A DNA stretch of 64,000 nt from assembly GCA_038363925.1 (NCBI GenBank), contig JAQQWL010000011.1, positions 6,386,001 to 6,450,000 on the forward strand. The letters run 5' to 3'. The notes below the pieces were generated by a model. It saw nothing but the letters and a program-made list of their open reading frames with translations, did no database searches and was not told the origin of the DNA. Source of the DNA: Apiospora phragmitis. Its lineage: Eukaryota > Ascomycota > Sordariomycetes > Amphisphaeriales > Apiosporaceae. Made by a program: the position numbers and the translations under genes. Below are positions 39,954-50,932 of the stretch, one piece after another; positions within the stretch are counted from its first letter, which is position 1, and every line of letters begins with the position of its first letter.

Positions 39954-40671
39954 ATGGGCACCGTACTGGCACAAGATGCCCCCTTCCCACTCACCGAGGT
40001 CGACAAGTGGGTCCTCTCCTTGACCGATGAGGAATACACATATCATGACTGGGATGACATGAAGAAGATCGTTGGTAAATGACCCAGAATTCGCTCAAGT
40101 CTTGTTCATTGCTGAGTGTCTGTGTGCAGGCGAAAACAACTTGTCTGTATTGAAGCGGAAACCTTCCGATCTAAGGAGGTATATGACCTGGACGCAAGAA
40201 ACTAAAGCTCGCTACGGTTCCACGACCATTTATCTCCTAGAGAACCGACTACCGAAGGTGTGGGGTTCGCCTCCGTTCGCCTATGCGTCTCAAGTTCCCT
40301 TCCACAATCCCTCCGACTATCGAGTTCTGCTCAATGACTGGCCTTACGGTCTGACCAACGACATCAAACACCTTGTAGTCTGGTCCAGGACTCAAATCAC
40401 CACCGATCCCGAGACGGGAGACATGACACCCGAAAGCCGTGACACGGTTGACAACTTCGTGAAGAGGTACTTTGTAGATCGACTTGGGCCGGGTGGTGAG
40501 AGCCGGGTGCTTTGGTTTAAGAATTGGGTTGCGCTCCAGAGTGTCAGAGCATTGGAACACATCCATGTCATGGTCAAGGATGTCGACATGGAGATTTTGG
40601 AGGAATGGACCAAAGAACCGAGTTGTCATGGACCGACAGCGAGTGACGTAGGAGAACCCAAGCAGAATTAG
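39954..40671 (+). CDS. DUF3605 / N-acetylglucosamine-induced protein 1-like
   Basis: Two exons, 39954-40074 and 40130-40671, 220 codons, no break. The protein matches the fungal DUF3605 family: acidic N-terminus (PLTEVDKWVLSLTDEEYTYHDWDDMKKIVGENN), then LKRKPSDLRRYMTW, YGSTTIYLLENRLPKVWG, NDWPYGLTNDIKHLVVW and WFKNWVALQSVRALEHIHV. Members are called N-acetylglucosamine-induced protein 1 after the Candida GIG1 gene; the biochemical role is not established. No signal peptide or membrane segment is visible, so it is probably cytosolic. It is divergent from CBR1 and its stop codon overlaps the stop of SND2 on the other strand. Confidence 0.85.
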
Positions 40672-41156
40672 GCGGCACGTCTTTGCTTCCTGTTGCCTAT
40701 AGCTGGTGCTGCATCCGGCTGCTGCTGTTGCTGCATGCCAGACGCCATTCCCCGAGCAGCACCAAGGAGGCTGTAGCCCTTGACGGCACCATAGATAGGC
40801 ACAGCCAACCATAGTAGCCAGCCCCAGTTGCCAAACAAAATGACCGACACCATGGCCCCCCACGTGACCCAGATGACATCAAACATGTACTCCGTAAGGC
40901 CAGGTGCGGATAGGTCCTCGCCGGCCGATCTCAGCGCCTTGGTGGCGGGATCAAACTTGGGGCGGCCGGTACGCTCCAGGACATACTCGCAGATGAAGCT
41001 GGGTATAGACAGTAGGACATAGGGGAGAAGAGCCCGTCGTCTGAAGAGGATGTTGCTCAGGACGAATAAGGAGTGAACGATGAGAGTCACCAAGTGCAAG
41101 TTCTTCAGGGCATCAGCGTTGGCCTTGGCAATGTGTTTCCGGGCCTTTTGTGCCAT
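40668..41156 (-). CDS. SND2: SND2 / TMEM208 ER-targeting membrane protein
   Basis: Single-exon gene of 162 codons. SND2 (TMEM208, DUF788) is an ER membrane component of the signal-recognition-particle-independent route that inserts membrane proteins. The N-terminal MAQKARKHIAKANADALKNL is the typical basic start; three to four hydrophobic segments follow (LVTLIVHSLFVLSNILF, LLPYVLLSIPSFICEYVL, MFDVIWVTWGAMVSVILFG, WLLWLAVPIYGAVKGYSLL). The tail is Gln-rich and ends RKQRRAA. Length matches the family. It is convergent with the DUF3605 gene, overlapping it by a few bases at the stops, and divergent from CDC27. Confidence 0.9.
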   Translation of the reverse strand: MAQKARKHIAKANADALKNLHLVTLIVHSLFVLSNILFRRRALLPYVLLSIPSFICEYVLERTGRPKFDPATKALRSAGEDLSAPGLTEYMFDVIWVTWGAMVSVILFGNWGWLLWLAVPIYGAVKGYSLLGAARGMASGMQQQQQPDAAPAIGNRKQRRAA

Positions 41157-42400
41157 GACTGCGATCTCGACAGTGACGTGACTTTAGGACTTGGCACTGT
41201 CTGTGTCTGATGGGCCAAATTGATAATATGTGGCGTCAGAGGCCCCTGTAGTGGTTGGTTGAGAGAAGGATTCTCGATCAAGGTGAGAAGAACGTGTGAT
41301 GGTATGTGGTGGTGACGACCTCAACCCCGACTGCAAGTATTAGGGAATGTTACAGGTGCCGGCCTCTTGTTCTCATACCAGACATCAGGAGGTCGAATTA
41401 TCGATTCGAGAAAGCTCAACGTGGCTCAACGGGCTCAACTAGTAGCTGTGGGTTAGCACTGACTGAGAAATCCCCGTGGCGTAGAATCTGCAAGTGGGTC
41501 TCTTGCTAAGGTTAGGCTGGCTAGGCTGGTTAGGCGCTCTGTTGCCGTGCCACGGGCCTCTGGGCGACGGAGGGGCCTTTCCAAGACCTGCAAGGCCTGT
41601 GAAGCCGGCCTTTTGGGGCGCAACCCAGCCAATGAAAGAGCCGCTCCAGTGGCTAACCACAACATCACGAAGCTTGAGAAAGAAGTAGGTAACCAGAGAA
41701 AACGCTCTGTCATCATTCACCTTCAACAATCGTCATTCCACCACCACCACAATATCACGGGGAAGGCGGTCTGGGTGGTTTTTTGGAAGTGATTCGAGAA
41801 GCATAGGATTGATCGTTTCTTAGGCATCTCCTATTCTATCTGCATCAAATACCTTCCCCCCCTCTCCCCTTTCGCAATCTGTACCGGCAAAGGTACATGC
41901 GACATGTGTCGACCTCCGCGAGCTTAAACCGACTTGACTCCCGTTCCGTTCTCATGAGCCCAACCTCGCCGCGCCGCCTCTTCAAATTCACCGTCGGCTC
42001 GCCCTCGATCCAGATGCCCCTACGCGGCTGCCACGCCCACTTCACACACCTCACCACCCGAACCCATAACTCACAGTCACGCTGCATTCGAATCCGAGCC
42101 TTTCTACCGCACTCGGCTACGTACAATTAACTGCCCTGTTAATTCTTAATTATTTCAACCGCGACCTTCGACTCCATCGCTTTTTGACGTCTCGTTCAAG
42201 ATCTGCTAAACAGTTCTGCGCCCGTTTTCTATGCTGCTGAGAGTTTAAGGACCTCTCTCTCCTTGACCCTGGTGACGGATTTGTTTTCATACAAACAACG
42301 AGGTTACTCTTGGCATTGCCGCATGGTTATTGAAAGGACGTACCCCATGGCCTTCAGCAGATAGTCCCAGCCTCGAGATTACGGGAAAGAGCTTCCGATT
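41157..42400. promoter_or_regulatory. Divergent intergenic region SND2 / CDC27
   Basis: About 1.2 kb between divergent starts, no gene supported. The CDC27 side contains the composite element described at 42146-42166. Confidence 0.5.
42146..42166 (+). promoter_or_regulatory. Composite upstream element shared with histone H4
   Basis: TTAATTATTT (42146-42155), two bases, then ACCGCGACC (42158-42166), ending 234 bases before the CDC27 ATG. The same two words in the same order and orientation lie upstream of histone H4 (45880-45906). Function is inferred. Confidence 0.5.
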
Positions 42401-44927
42401 ATGGCTCCTACAAGCACGGCCATTAGTGGCCAGCTCAGGCAGCTGGTCTATTACCACCTGGACAACTATTCCTACGACAATGCGTTGTTCTATGCCGAAC
42501 GACTGACTGCCCACGATCCACGCTCGAGCGAATCCGTTTATCTGCTAGCCCTTAGCCATTTCCGTCTTGGTGATTACCGGACGGCGTGCGAATACAGCAA
42601 GGCTGTGGCTTATAGAGGTAGCCACCTCGGCTGTGCTTTCGTCTTTGCGCAGGCATGCCTGGTACTGGAACGCTACAAGGACGGCATCACCGCACTGGAA
42701 AAGTCCAGAGGACTATGGACACACAAGACAAGTTTCGGGAGGCACTCGGCCACAAGCCGTACCCCCACACCCGGATGCGGCCACCGTCTTCTGTCTTCTT
42801 GGGAAGCTCTATCGTCTATATGACGACAAAAAGAAAGCAATCATATGTTTTGAGGAGTCGTTGAAAGCGAATCCGTTCATCTGGGACGCTTTCACCGCAC
42901 TCTGCGACATGGGGGGTAACGTAAGGACACCAAACATCTTCAAGTTGAACGACACGCTGCTTCAGGGTTTCGAAAACGACCGGCCTCCAGGTATCTTATC
43001 CGAACAGGGGGTGGTGGCTTTGTGAACCCTCTGGAACCAGCTACCAAGAAATCCTCTTTACGGACCGCGATATATGAGAATACGGACCCATTTGATGCGC
43101 ATCGTGCGGCGAGCGGGAATGAAATGTTTCTGAGTAATAACATTTCCTCATTTGATACGGCAGAAAACGAGTTCATGGCGAAGATCAACGCTGCGCGCTC
43201 TAGGATGGCGTCCGGCTCTCTTCGTATACCCGATGGCCTTGAGACCCCACCCACGAATATTCAGGATTATCCGAATGTCCCGCGGTTGGGCTTGGCCCAC
43301 GAACCTGCCCATGGCGCGCCAAAGAAAACCAGAAATGCCCAAGCCGCCGATCCCTTGGACATACCACCCAAGGTGAGCTACCGCCTAGGGACAAGAAGAA
43401 ATGTGAGGCCCCAAGACAAAGCTCATGACGAGGTCCCTCCGGAATCACTTTCGGGTTCGTTGAGACCGCCAACAACGTCAGTACCTGGTTTCGAAAGGAA
43501 GAGAACAGTGTCTGGGCATCCTGTGCAGCCGAGACAGCAGTCGGAAGAACCAGGTGCGCCGCCAAGGCGGAGCACGAGAATCAACATGTTCCGCGGCGCG
43601 AACTCGAAGGCCAACTCCGGTGCTGCCACCGTTGGAGCAGCGGCAACGCGCGAACTGAAGAAGGCTAGGCCCCCCATCTCCAGAATCATGCGGCCAACAA
43701 CATCTAGTGGCACAAGTGTCGGTCGAGCTGTGAGCGGGAATCGAAAGCCGATGGATGATAACGGCATGGACGTAGATCACGCCGAGGCGCCGAGGATCAA
43801 AGAACCACCGCCGCAAGCTCCCATGGTAAAGCCTGCGGAACCAGAATCAGTCAAGGTCGAGGAAACCTTGAAATATCTATTGGACTTGCTGAAGAAGTTC
43901 GGCGCTGGATATTTCTCCTGTCCCAGTTCCAATGCTCCGAGTCGATAGTCGCATTCAACTCGTTACCCAGAGTACACCAGGAAACGCCATGGGTATTGTC
44001 GCAGATGGGCCGCGCGTACTATGAGCAGGCAAACTACGGGGAAGCTGAGAAGCAGTATAGGAGACTGCGGATCTTAGCCCCTACACGGTTGGAGGATATG
44101 GAAGTATACTCGACCATCCTATGGTTTCTCAAACGGGAGACCGACCTTTGCTTTCTTGCCCACGACCTGGTCGATTCCGCCTGGCACTCACCCCAGGCGT
44201 GGTGTGCGCTCGGCAACGCCTGGTCACTAGCAAGAGATCACGAGCAAGCCTTACGATGCTTCAAGCGGGCAACTCAGTTGAACCCCTCGTTTGCCTATGC
44301 ATTCACGCTACAGGGCCACGAACATGTTGCAAACGAAGAGTATGAGAAGGCACTTACGGCTTATCGCCAGGCCATTTCGGCTGATCGTCGACACTACAAC
44401 GCCTACTATGGCATTGGCCGTGTATACGAGAAGCTTGGCAACTACGACAAAGCGTATACCCATTTCCACACTGCTTCGGTCATCAATCCCACCAACGCTG
44501 TCCTGATCTGCTGTATTGGAAATGTACTCGAAAGGCAACGCCAAACAGTCCAGGCTCTGCAATACTTCAGCAAGGCCACGGAATTGGCCCCCAACGCCGC
44601 GCAAACTCGGTACAAAAAGGCGCGCGCTCTTCTGGCCTTGAACCAGCTGGACGCGGCCCAGAGGGAATTGGAAATCTTGAAGCACCTTGCCCCCGATGAA
44701 GCCACGGTTCACTTCTTGCTGGGCAAATTGTACAAGTCATTGAATGACAAGAGCCAAGCCGTTCGACACTTCACAATTGCACTGAACCTAGATCCCAAGG
44801 TATGTTCAGAGTTCTCTGCCATGTCCTATTGATTCCCGCTAACCTCTATTCACAGGCGAGCCAGCAAATCAAGGAAGCCATTGAGAGCTTAGAGGAGGAT
44901 AGTTATGAGGACTCGATGATGGCATGA
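42401..44927 (+). CDS. CDC27: Anaphase-promoting complex subunit 3 (Cdc27/BimA), TPR protein
   Basis: Core TPR subunit of the APC/C, the nuclear ubiquitin ligase that triggers anaphase and mitotic exit; it forms homodimers that bind the IR tails of Cdc20/Cdh1. Exons 42401-44799 and 44856-44927, 823 codons after repair. The N-terminal TPR dimer half begins YYHLDNYSYDNALFYAERL and continues through GKLYRLYDDKKKAIICFEES; a disordered Ser/Pro linker spans about residues 210-490; a second TPR array follows, with repeats such as AYYEQANYGEAEKQYR, ALGNAWSLARDHEQALRCF and YYGIGRVYEKLGNYDKAY. Three single-base breaks occur: an extra C near 42770-42772, a lost G in the run 43007-43011, and a lost C at 43917-43918. 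Repair makes exon 1 divisible as required. Essential gene, so errors are more likely than decay. Confidence 0.93.
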
Positions 44928-46149
44928 ATGCATACAAGAAAAAGAAGCCGTTGTTTTTAAGAGTGAAGACACAGCGACATAAATTGGTCGTGATGCATCC
45001 GCGAAGACGTGAGATTACGGAGAGTGAGTTTTAGTATATCAAGGGTATGACGCAACGAGTTAGGAGTACTTGGTTGCAGGGCATGCAATGGAGTATCACA
45101 GCATGGCACGGCGTTCAGGAGAAAAGAGAATCGAGGCGGCCTAGGCAGCCTGTTTTTGGTGTCTTTGTTTGAAGGGACCGTTACTGTTCCTGCTGCGAAA
45201 GCGGCAGTCGTTCGTTTTTGTGTATAGGTAGCCATCATGCATAGGGTTTCGACGAGTGTACTATAGGATAGATCGAGATCCCGAAGCCGTCTGTTTTCCC
45301 CCGAATAATTGACCGAGTTAAGGCGATTCCGCCAAATGGATCTCTAGTGCCATTTTCGAGGGTATACGGAGTAAGATCTACTATCTATGTTGTGCTGTCG
45401 GTGTGTCTGTGTCCTCTTAGCAGTAAAGTACACAAAATAAGGCTCAGCTCAGCTCAATTGCCTTGCTAGGCTGATAACCACTTCCGCACCACAGCTGAGA
45501 TAAAGGAGCTGTTACAGGGCATGGGTAGGCAGCCTGTAAGGGAGGGGGGGGGACGGTCGTCGCAATCAAAGAGCACCTAAACCGAGAAGAATGAATGTGT
45601 GTTAAGCACATTTGATAGCTGATCAAAGCATCCAAATAATGGTAGGTGTGTTCAAGGCGAGAGCTGAAGGAAAGCACAGGCCTATTCCGCCGACGCGACA
45701 GGTCCAGTATGCACTACAAATATGAAAGCGGGTCCCAACTGATTTCCAATTGGGGGGGCTGCTAGTCAATCAAGCTCATGCAACAGCAAAGAAACGACAC
45801 CAAAATCTGAGGACATCTCCGGACCTTGAAAGTGCCCGGAATTCATCGAGAAAATCAACCCAAGCGTTTCCGTATTGAATTAATTATTTAATTCCTTACC
45901 GCGACCAACGCAAGGCAACTGCCCCCAAATCAGCCAGATCCCCACCCCACTTTACTGATTGCAATCCAGCCCACGACAACATATAAGCCAACCCACCTGC
46001 CCACCCATCTCTTTTCACCTATTCTCTCTTTTCCGAATAGACTCCATTCCCGATCCATCAACATCCATCAAACAACCACCTTGACCATCGCGTCATCCAG
46101 CATTTTCATCCATCAACACCCTCACAAACACCACTAACCACTATCCAAG
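44928..46149. promoter_or_regulatory. Intergenic region CDC27-histone H4 with H4 promoter
   Basis: No gene supported. A TATA-like CATATAAG lies at 45980-45987, about 165 bases before the H4 ATG, and the leader after it is rich in CCATCAA/ACAACC as in many fungal histone leaders. A poly-G run lies at 45544-45552. Confidence 0.55.
45880..45906 (+). promoter_or_regulatory. Composite upstream element shared with CDC27
   Basis: TTAATTATTT (45880-45889), eight bases, then ACCGCGACC (45898-45906), ending 243 bases before the H4 ATG. The AT part sits within an inverted repeat GAATTAA-TTAT-TTAATTC (45877-45894). Function is inferred. Confidence 0.5.
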
Positions 46150-46720
<571 letters not shown>

Positions 46721-47289
46721 GCTACTTTCTGCTTTCCACCTGCCTGGAACATCTGTCTGTTACATTAATGGACGACTCCTGGGTTTGTTGCCTGCTGCAA
46801 TGGCGGTACCAGCAGCACTATTTGCGTTTGGGTTACAGGGAATGGCATGATACACTCTGAATTCTTGTTGGCGTTGGAGGTTACTACTATGGACAATGGG
46901 TCTTTGCGATGAATTCCCGACTACAGGCATCTCTGAACGGCAGATGAGGCTTGTTGCAGCTATACCGTACGCTGAATACACTTGAGCATTGCGAAAGCTC
47001 TGCTTTGATTAATGAAATTGAACCCTTCTTCAGTGAATCTATTTGTGCATGTGTCCCATTTACATAATCACTATGTATTCGGTCCTGGTTATCGGGTGCC
47101 ATAATCGGCAAAGGACCCCTAGAGCGATGCAAATTACTCGACTATGACACTGATGCCTATGACCCTACTACATAAGTACGTGACCATGGCCCTTAAGCAG
47201 TTTGCATTGGTATCTAAAAATCGCAAATGACCAACGCCGTAACACCATCCCTTGCCTTATTCACTGTAGTATCTACCCGTTTCTTTTTC
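46721..47289. other. Convergent intergenic region H4 / TRS20
   Basis: Holds the 3' ends of two convergent genes; no coding sequence supported. Confidence 0.5.
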
Positions 47290-47899
47290 TTACAAGTACT
47301 TCCTTCCAGCAGCCGCTACTCGCTGTCGGAACACAGGGCTGCGCACCTCCATGTTCACGCGATAGAAGGGGTTCATGATGGTCTTGACCCAGTTTTCGTA
47401 CACCTCAACGAAGAAGTTGCGGACAGCTTCCTCGGTTTGCGGGCTCGTGGGATTCGCGGCGATGGATGTGGAAGCTCGAGACGAGGCGGCCGCTGCCGAG
47501 TTAGGCGTCATCGGTTGGTGGAGCAGGAGGAACTTGGTGTTGCCGGCGGTTATGTAGCAAGATATGAAGTTGTTGAAGAACTTGTCGACGTGTCTCAGAT
47601 ACCTGTAAAATATCATCAGGGGGCATGTTAGTGATGCGGGCTGTTTACTACGAAGAAGCAAGAAACCCCCCGACCCCTGGCCAGGGTGGAAGTAGTTGCT
47701 GGCATTAAACATACATATGTCCTGTGCCCCATTGCACTTCTTCGACAATATCTAGACTGCTGTGCAGGATGAATTGGTTCATGTGCCGCGCTGCCTCGTT
47801 GAAGCGCGACATGCCGTCGCCGCCCTGCTTGGAGGTGCCGAACTCGTGCTCGAAGAGCGGGTTGTCTTGGGTGCCGACAATGGCGAAGTAGTACGACAT
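47290..47899 (-). CDS. TRS20: TRAPP complex subunit 2 (Sedlin, Trs20)
   Basis: Small longin-fold subunit of the TRAPP tethering complexes that activate Rab1/Ypt1 in ER-Golgi traffic and autophagy. Exons on minus: 47899-47715 and 47602-47290, 165 codons, unbroken. MSYYFAIVGTQDNPLFEHEF is the longin start; MNQFILHSSLDIVEEVQWGT and YLRHVDKFFNNFISCYITAG follow as in Sedlin; the C-terminus FFVEVYENWVKTIMNPFY matches the conserved final helix. An Ala/Ser-rich insert (PNSAAAASSRAST) between the last strand and helix is typical of fungal versions. Divergent from mL60 with 349 bases between starts. Confidence 0.94.
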
Positions 47900-48248
47900 T
47901 TTCTGGATTTAAAGGGGTAGGAAATAGAGAGAGAGAGAAAGAGGATAGAACCCGACAGACAAGCAAGGGGAGGCTCTCTTGTGTGTTAACTCTTCTTGTT
48001 GGCGATCTCGGTACGGAGTAGCTTCCAGCGTCAATCACTAGAGTTGCTGCGTTTGCGGTGGCCGATGTGGGGCCCGCGGCGGACTCTCTCCCAGCGGATG
48101 AAAGCTTGGGAATGCAGGGATGTCGGGGATGTGTGTGGCTCGTGCCGATTTGGAGGGTGAGCTGCGAACTTTTTGACCAGACCTCTAAAAACGGTCATAG
48201 CACGCAGCAGCAGCAGCGCAGGAACAGCAAAACCCACCCGCACACACG
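47900..48248. promoter_or_regulatory. Short divergent promoter TRS20 / mL60
   Basis: 349 bases separate the two start codons, which must contain both promoters. A GA-rich run lies next to the TRS20 start. Confidence 0.55.
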
Positions 48249-48914
48249 ATGTTCGGCGCTTTTCGATTCACAAACCCCTTATCGGGAGGTCTTCTATGGT
48301 ACGTTGCACTTGAATGAGGGAGCGAACGCTTCAAAGGCGCAACGACAGGGCTGCATCCCATCCACACACCCAACCCGTCCCGACTACCGACTGGATGATG
48401 GCGGGGGAGGGAGGGCCTTGATACTGCGAAACAAGCCAGAAGGCGATACAGCGCACAGTACAGTACATATATTTTAACCATTGGCGATGGCCGCAATCAT
48501 TACAGGAAGACCCCCTGGCGACTCTCGCGCTTCCAGAAGACCCGGCAACGAAGGCGGCTCCGGGCCGTCGACTCGGTCGTCGCGACCGTCGACGCCGCGC
48601 TCGCCAAGCAGGGCCAGACGCTCGCCGCCCTCGATACGTGGAAGGAGACGATGCCCACCGAGGCCGAGATGCTGCCCAGGACAAGTACACCATCTTCGAC
48701 CGCAAGGAGAAGCGATACCGGAAGGGCATTCACAGTATGTTTCTCCCCTTCACCGATTCCGATATCTGCGTGTAGACGGATAGGCAGATACATATCACTG
48801 CGAGAGAGAGAGAGAGAGAAGGAATCATTATACTCCAGGTACTAACGAAGAACACCTACAGAATTGCCTAAGTGGACGAGAGTATCACAGCGATTGAACC
48901 CACCTGGATACTAA
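48249..48914 (+). CDS. MRPL31: Mitochondrial large-subunit ribosomal protein mL60
   Basis: Component of the mitochondrial ribosome large subunit. Exons 48249-48298, 48506-48734, 48862-48914; 110 codons after repair. The order MFGAFRFTNPLSGGLLWKTP, RLSRFQKTRQRRRLRAVDSV, WKETMPTEAEMLP, then DKYTIFDRKEKRYRKGIHKL and PKWTRVSQRLNPPGY follows the fungal mL60 family across its whole length. One G is missing at 48679-48680 (CCCAGG|ACAAG), so exon 2 as written changes frame; with it restored all three exons join in phase. The basic N-terminus is consistent with mitochondrial import. Divergent from TRS20. Confidence 0.9.
48802..48819. repeat. (GA)n in the last intron of mL60
   Basis: Uninterrupted GA dinucleotide run inside intron 2 of the mL60 gene. 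Confidence 0.8.
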
Positions 48915-49407
48915 GCAACAAAGCGTGGGAATGACGAGGAGGAATAGTACTTTACATTTTATATTGTACAATCTTCGAGAGGAGAGGCAAATGAAACAGA
49001 TGCGGATGAAATCAGCATGGAGGCCAAAGGGGGTTCTACCAAAGCGTTTGGGTGGGTTTGTACAATACTGTAACTCCGGCTTCAAGCTTCTGTGGCACAA
49101 GCTTGTGCATGTATATCAACAAGGCAGGCAAAGGAGCAACGAAATAACTTCAATCATGGCACGATTACCAAGCAAATCCGAGTATTCATACCAATGCGGT
49201 TCTGCTTGCTTAGCTCTGTGGGGTTTACGATGTGTAGGAGTCAACTGCCGACACAAACCCCTTCTCGTCTGCAACGGAGGGATTTCAGCACACCCATAGG
49301 CATCTAAAGCAGCTGGTCAAGGAAGAAACGACCCTAAGGGTATACCTTATCGTACAATACAACAAAATCCACGTTCCTCCCAACCTGCGCTCAACGCGGC
49401 CGCCGTC
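48915..49407. other. Convergent intergenic region mL60 / CBP20
   Basis: Holds two 3' UTRs; no gene supported. Confidence 0.5.
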
Positions 49408-50271
49408 TCACCGCAGGCGTCCGTAATCCTCACGCATCTCGTGCTCGCTGTCACGGTTCTTCTCCGACTCGCGGAGGCGCTCCGTCTGCTGGATGGCGCG
49501 GCCGAGCCCGCCGCGGCCCTCGTCGAAGTCGTCGCGGTACTCGTCGCGGACTTGCCCGCCCGACTTGCCGCGGCCGTACTGGCGGCCCTCCTCAAAGCCC
49601 GGGTCCAGGTCGGTGCGGATGATGCGCTCGTCCAGCTTGGTGCCGCCGAGGTACTTGAGGCAGTCCAGCGCGTCCTGGTGCGTGTAGTACTCGACGAAGC
49701 AGAAGCCGCACGGCGTCTTGTTGAAGCGGTCCAGGCCCATGATGAGGCGCTTGATCTCGCCGCACTTGGAGAATAGGTCGTAGACCTGCTCCTCCGTCGT
49801 GTAGAATGAGCTGGAGAGGGCTGTCAGTTACGTACGCTGAAGTTGATTGTTGGACAACTTTATTGGCTTGTAGAAAGAAAGAAAAAAGGAACAAATGACG
49901 TAAGTCTCCTTTTCTGGAAGGGAGAGTGAGAGTGTATTGCTTACAGGTTGCCGACGTAAAGTGTGGTGGCATTTCTCAGAGGATCCTCAGGCGGCTCCTC
50001 CGGTTGCTGGTTGTTGGCCATCTCTGTGTCGCCATCCTTCTCATCGCGGTTGTTGCGATCATTCCTTCTTCCCTTTTTGTTGTTCTGCAGTCCGCTGTTG
50101 GTCAGTATTGTCTCATTCCTTACAGTCAAACGCTCTGCATCTTGTCTGCCAATGCCCGACCGCCGCCCTTTCTCATAATGAAGGGGTGTACCAGATGCGA
50201 CTCACCCGGTTCAGATAGTACGCGCTGGGCCTGTCCAGCCTCTCGACTGTGTTCCTGAATCCGCCTCGCAT
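49408..50271 (-). CDS. CBC2: Nuclear cap-binding protein subunit 2 (CBP20)
   Basis: RRM subunit of the nuclear cap-binding complex, which with CBP80 binds the m7G cap and supports splicing, export and surveillance. Exons on minus: 50271-50206, 50084-49945, 49810-49408; 202 codons, unbroken. The RRM shows RNP2 LYVGNLSF and RNP1 PCGFCFVEY, with the cap-stacking tyrosine region [11 protein letters not shown] at the N-terminus and the C-terminal Arg/Asp-rich tail starting [20 protein letters not shown], all diagnostic of CBP20. An insert rich in Asn/Lys/Asp separates the N-terminal tyrosines from the RRM, as in other filamentous fungi. Divergent from NUP82. Confidence 0.95.
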
Positions 50272-50932
50272 TTTGAACCACACCGCTCTTTATGTGGTTT
50301 GGGGAAAGAAGCAACAGAGAAAACGGAGTGTATGCCAAATGCGTTTGGTTTAGCGATCTGGTTATGAGAGAGGCTGCAATATGGAGTGAAGCTGGTCGAT
50401 CAGTGATATTGCATGAGGCTCAATTCAGCCTGTTGGACCGCTTTTTTGCTGGAGAAGCACCCGCGCGTTAGGCCTAAGGTACATAGGCTGTAGGTCCTTT
50501 TTGTACCTCGTTCTACCTGTAAGGTTACGGCGAGACGCGGTCGCGTGGCTGGAGCTTACCTCCTAGCTCCTAGCTCTTTTGCTGGTTGCTAGGTAAGTGC
50601 ATACTTGCCTTGCAATTATTGTATGCATTTACCTAAACTTCTTATTAGTTTAGCTCCGTACAGGGATCTTCCAGCCTACTGGACCCGACCGAGAGCTGGC
50701 GCCCAAAAATTCCCAGATGCGTCCAACTGCTTGCATCGTCGTTGTTGCTGGCTCGTTGCTAAGGAATCCTACATCCTCTTCCTCCGACTAACCCACCCTC
50801 AAGTACCGCATTAATTCAACCGTCCTGCATACATTCCGCACCCAAACAACCCCGACAGAGGCAGTTTTCATCGCGCACAACATCCAGTCTCGAAATGTTT
50901 ACTCGATAACTGGACATCAACCAATCAGAAAC
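50272..50932. promoter_or_regulatory. Divergent promoter region CBP20 / NUP82
   Basis: About 660 bases between divergent starts. ATTAATTCAACCG at 50810-50822 resembles the composite element near CDC27 and H4 but lacks its full second half. Confidence 0.45.
50895..50909 (+). other. Short upstream ORF in the NUP82 leader
   Basis: ATG-TTT-ACT-CGA-TAA, ending 23 bases before the NUP82 start codon; it would be translated first if transcription starts upstream of it. Confidence 0.4.
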
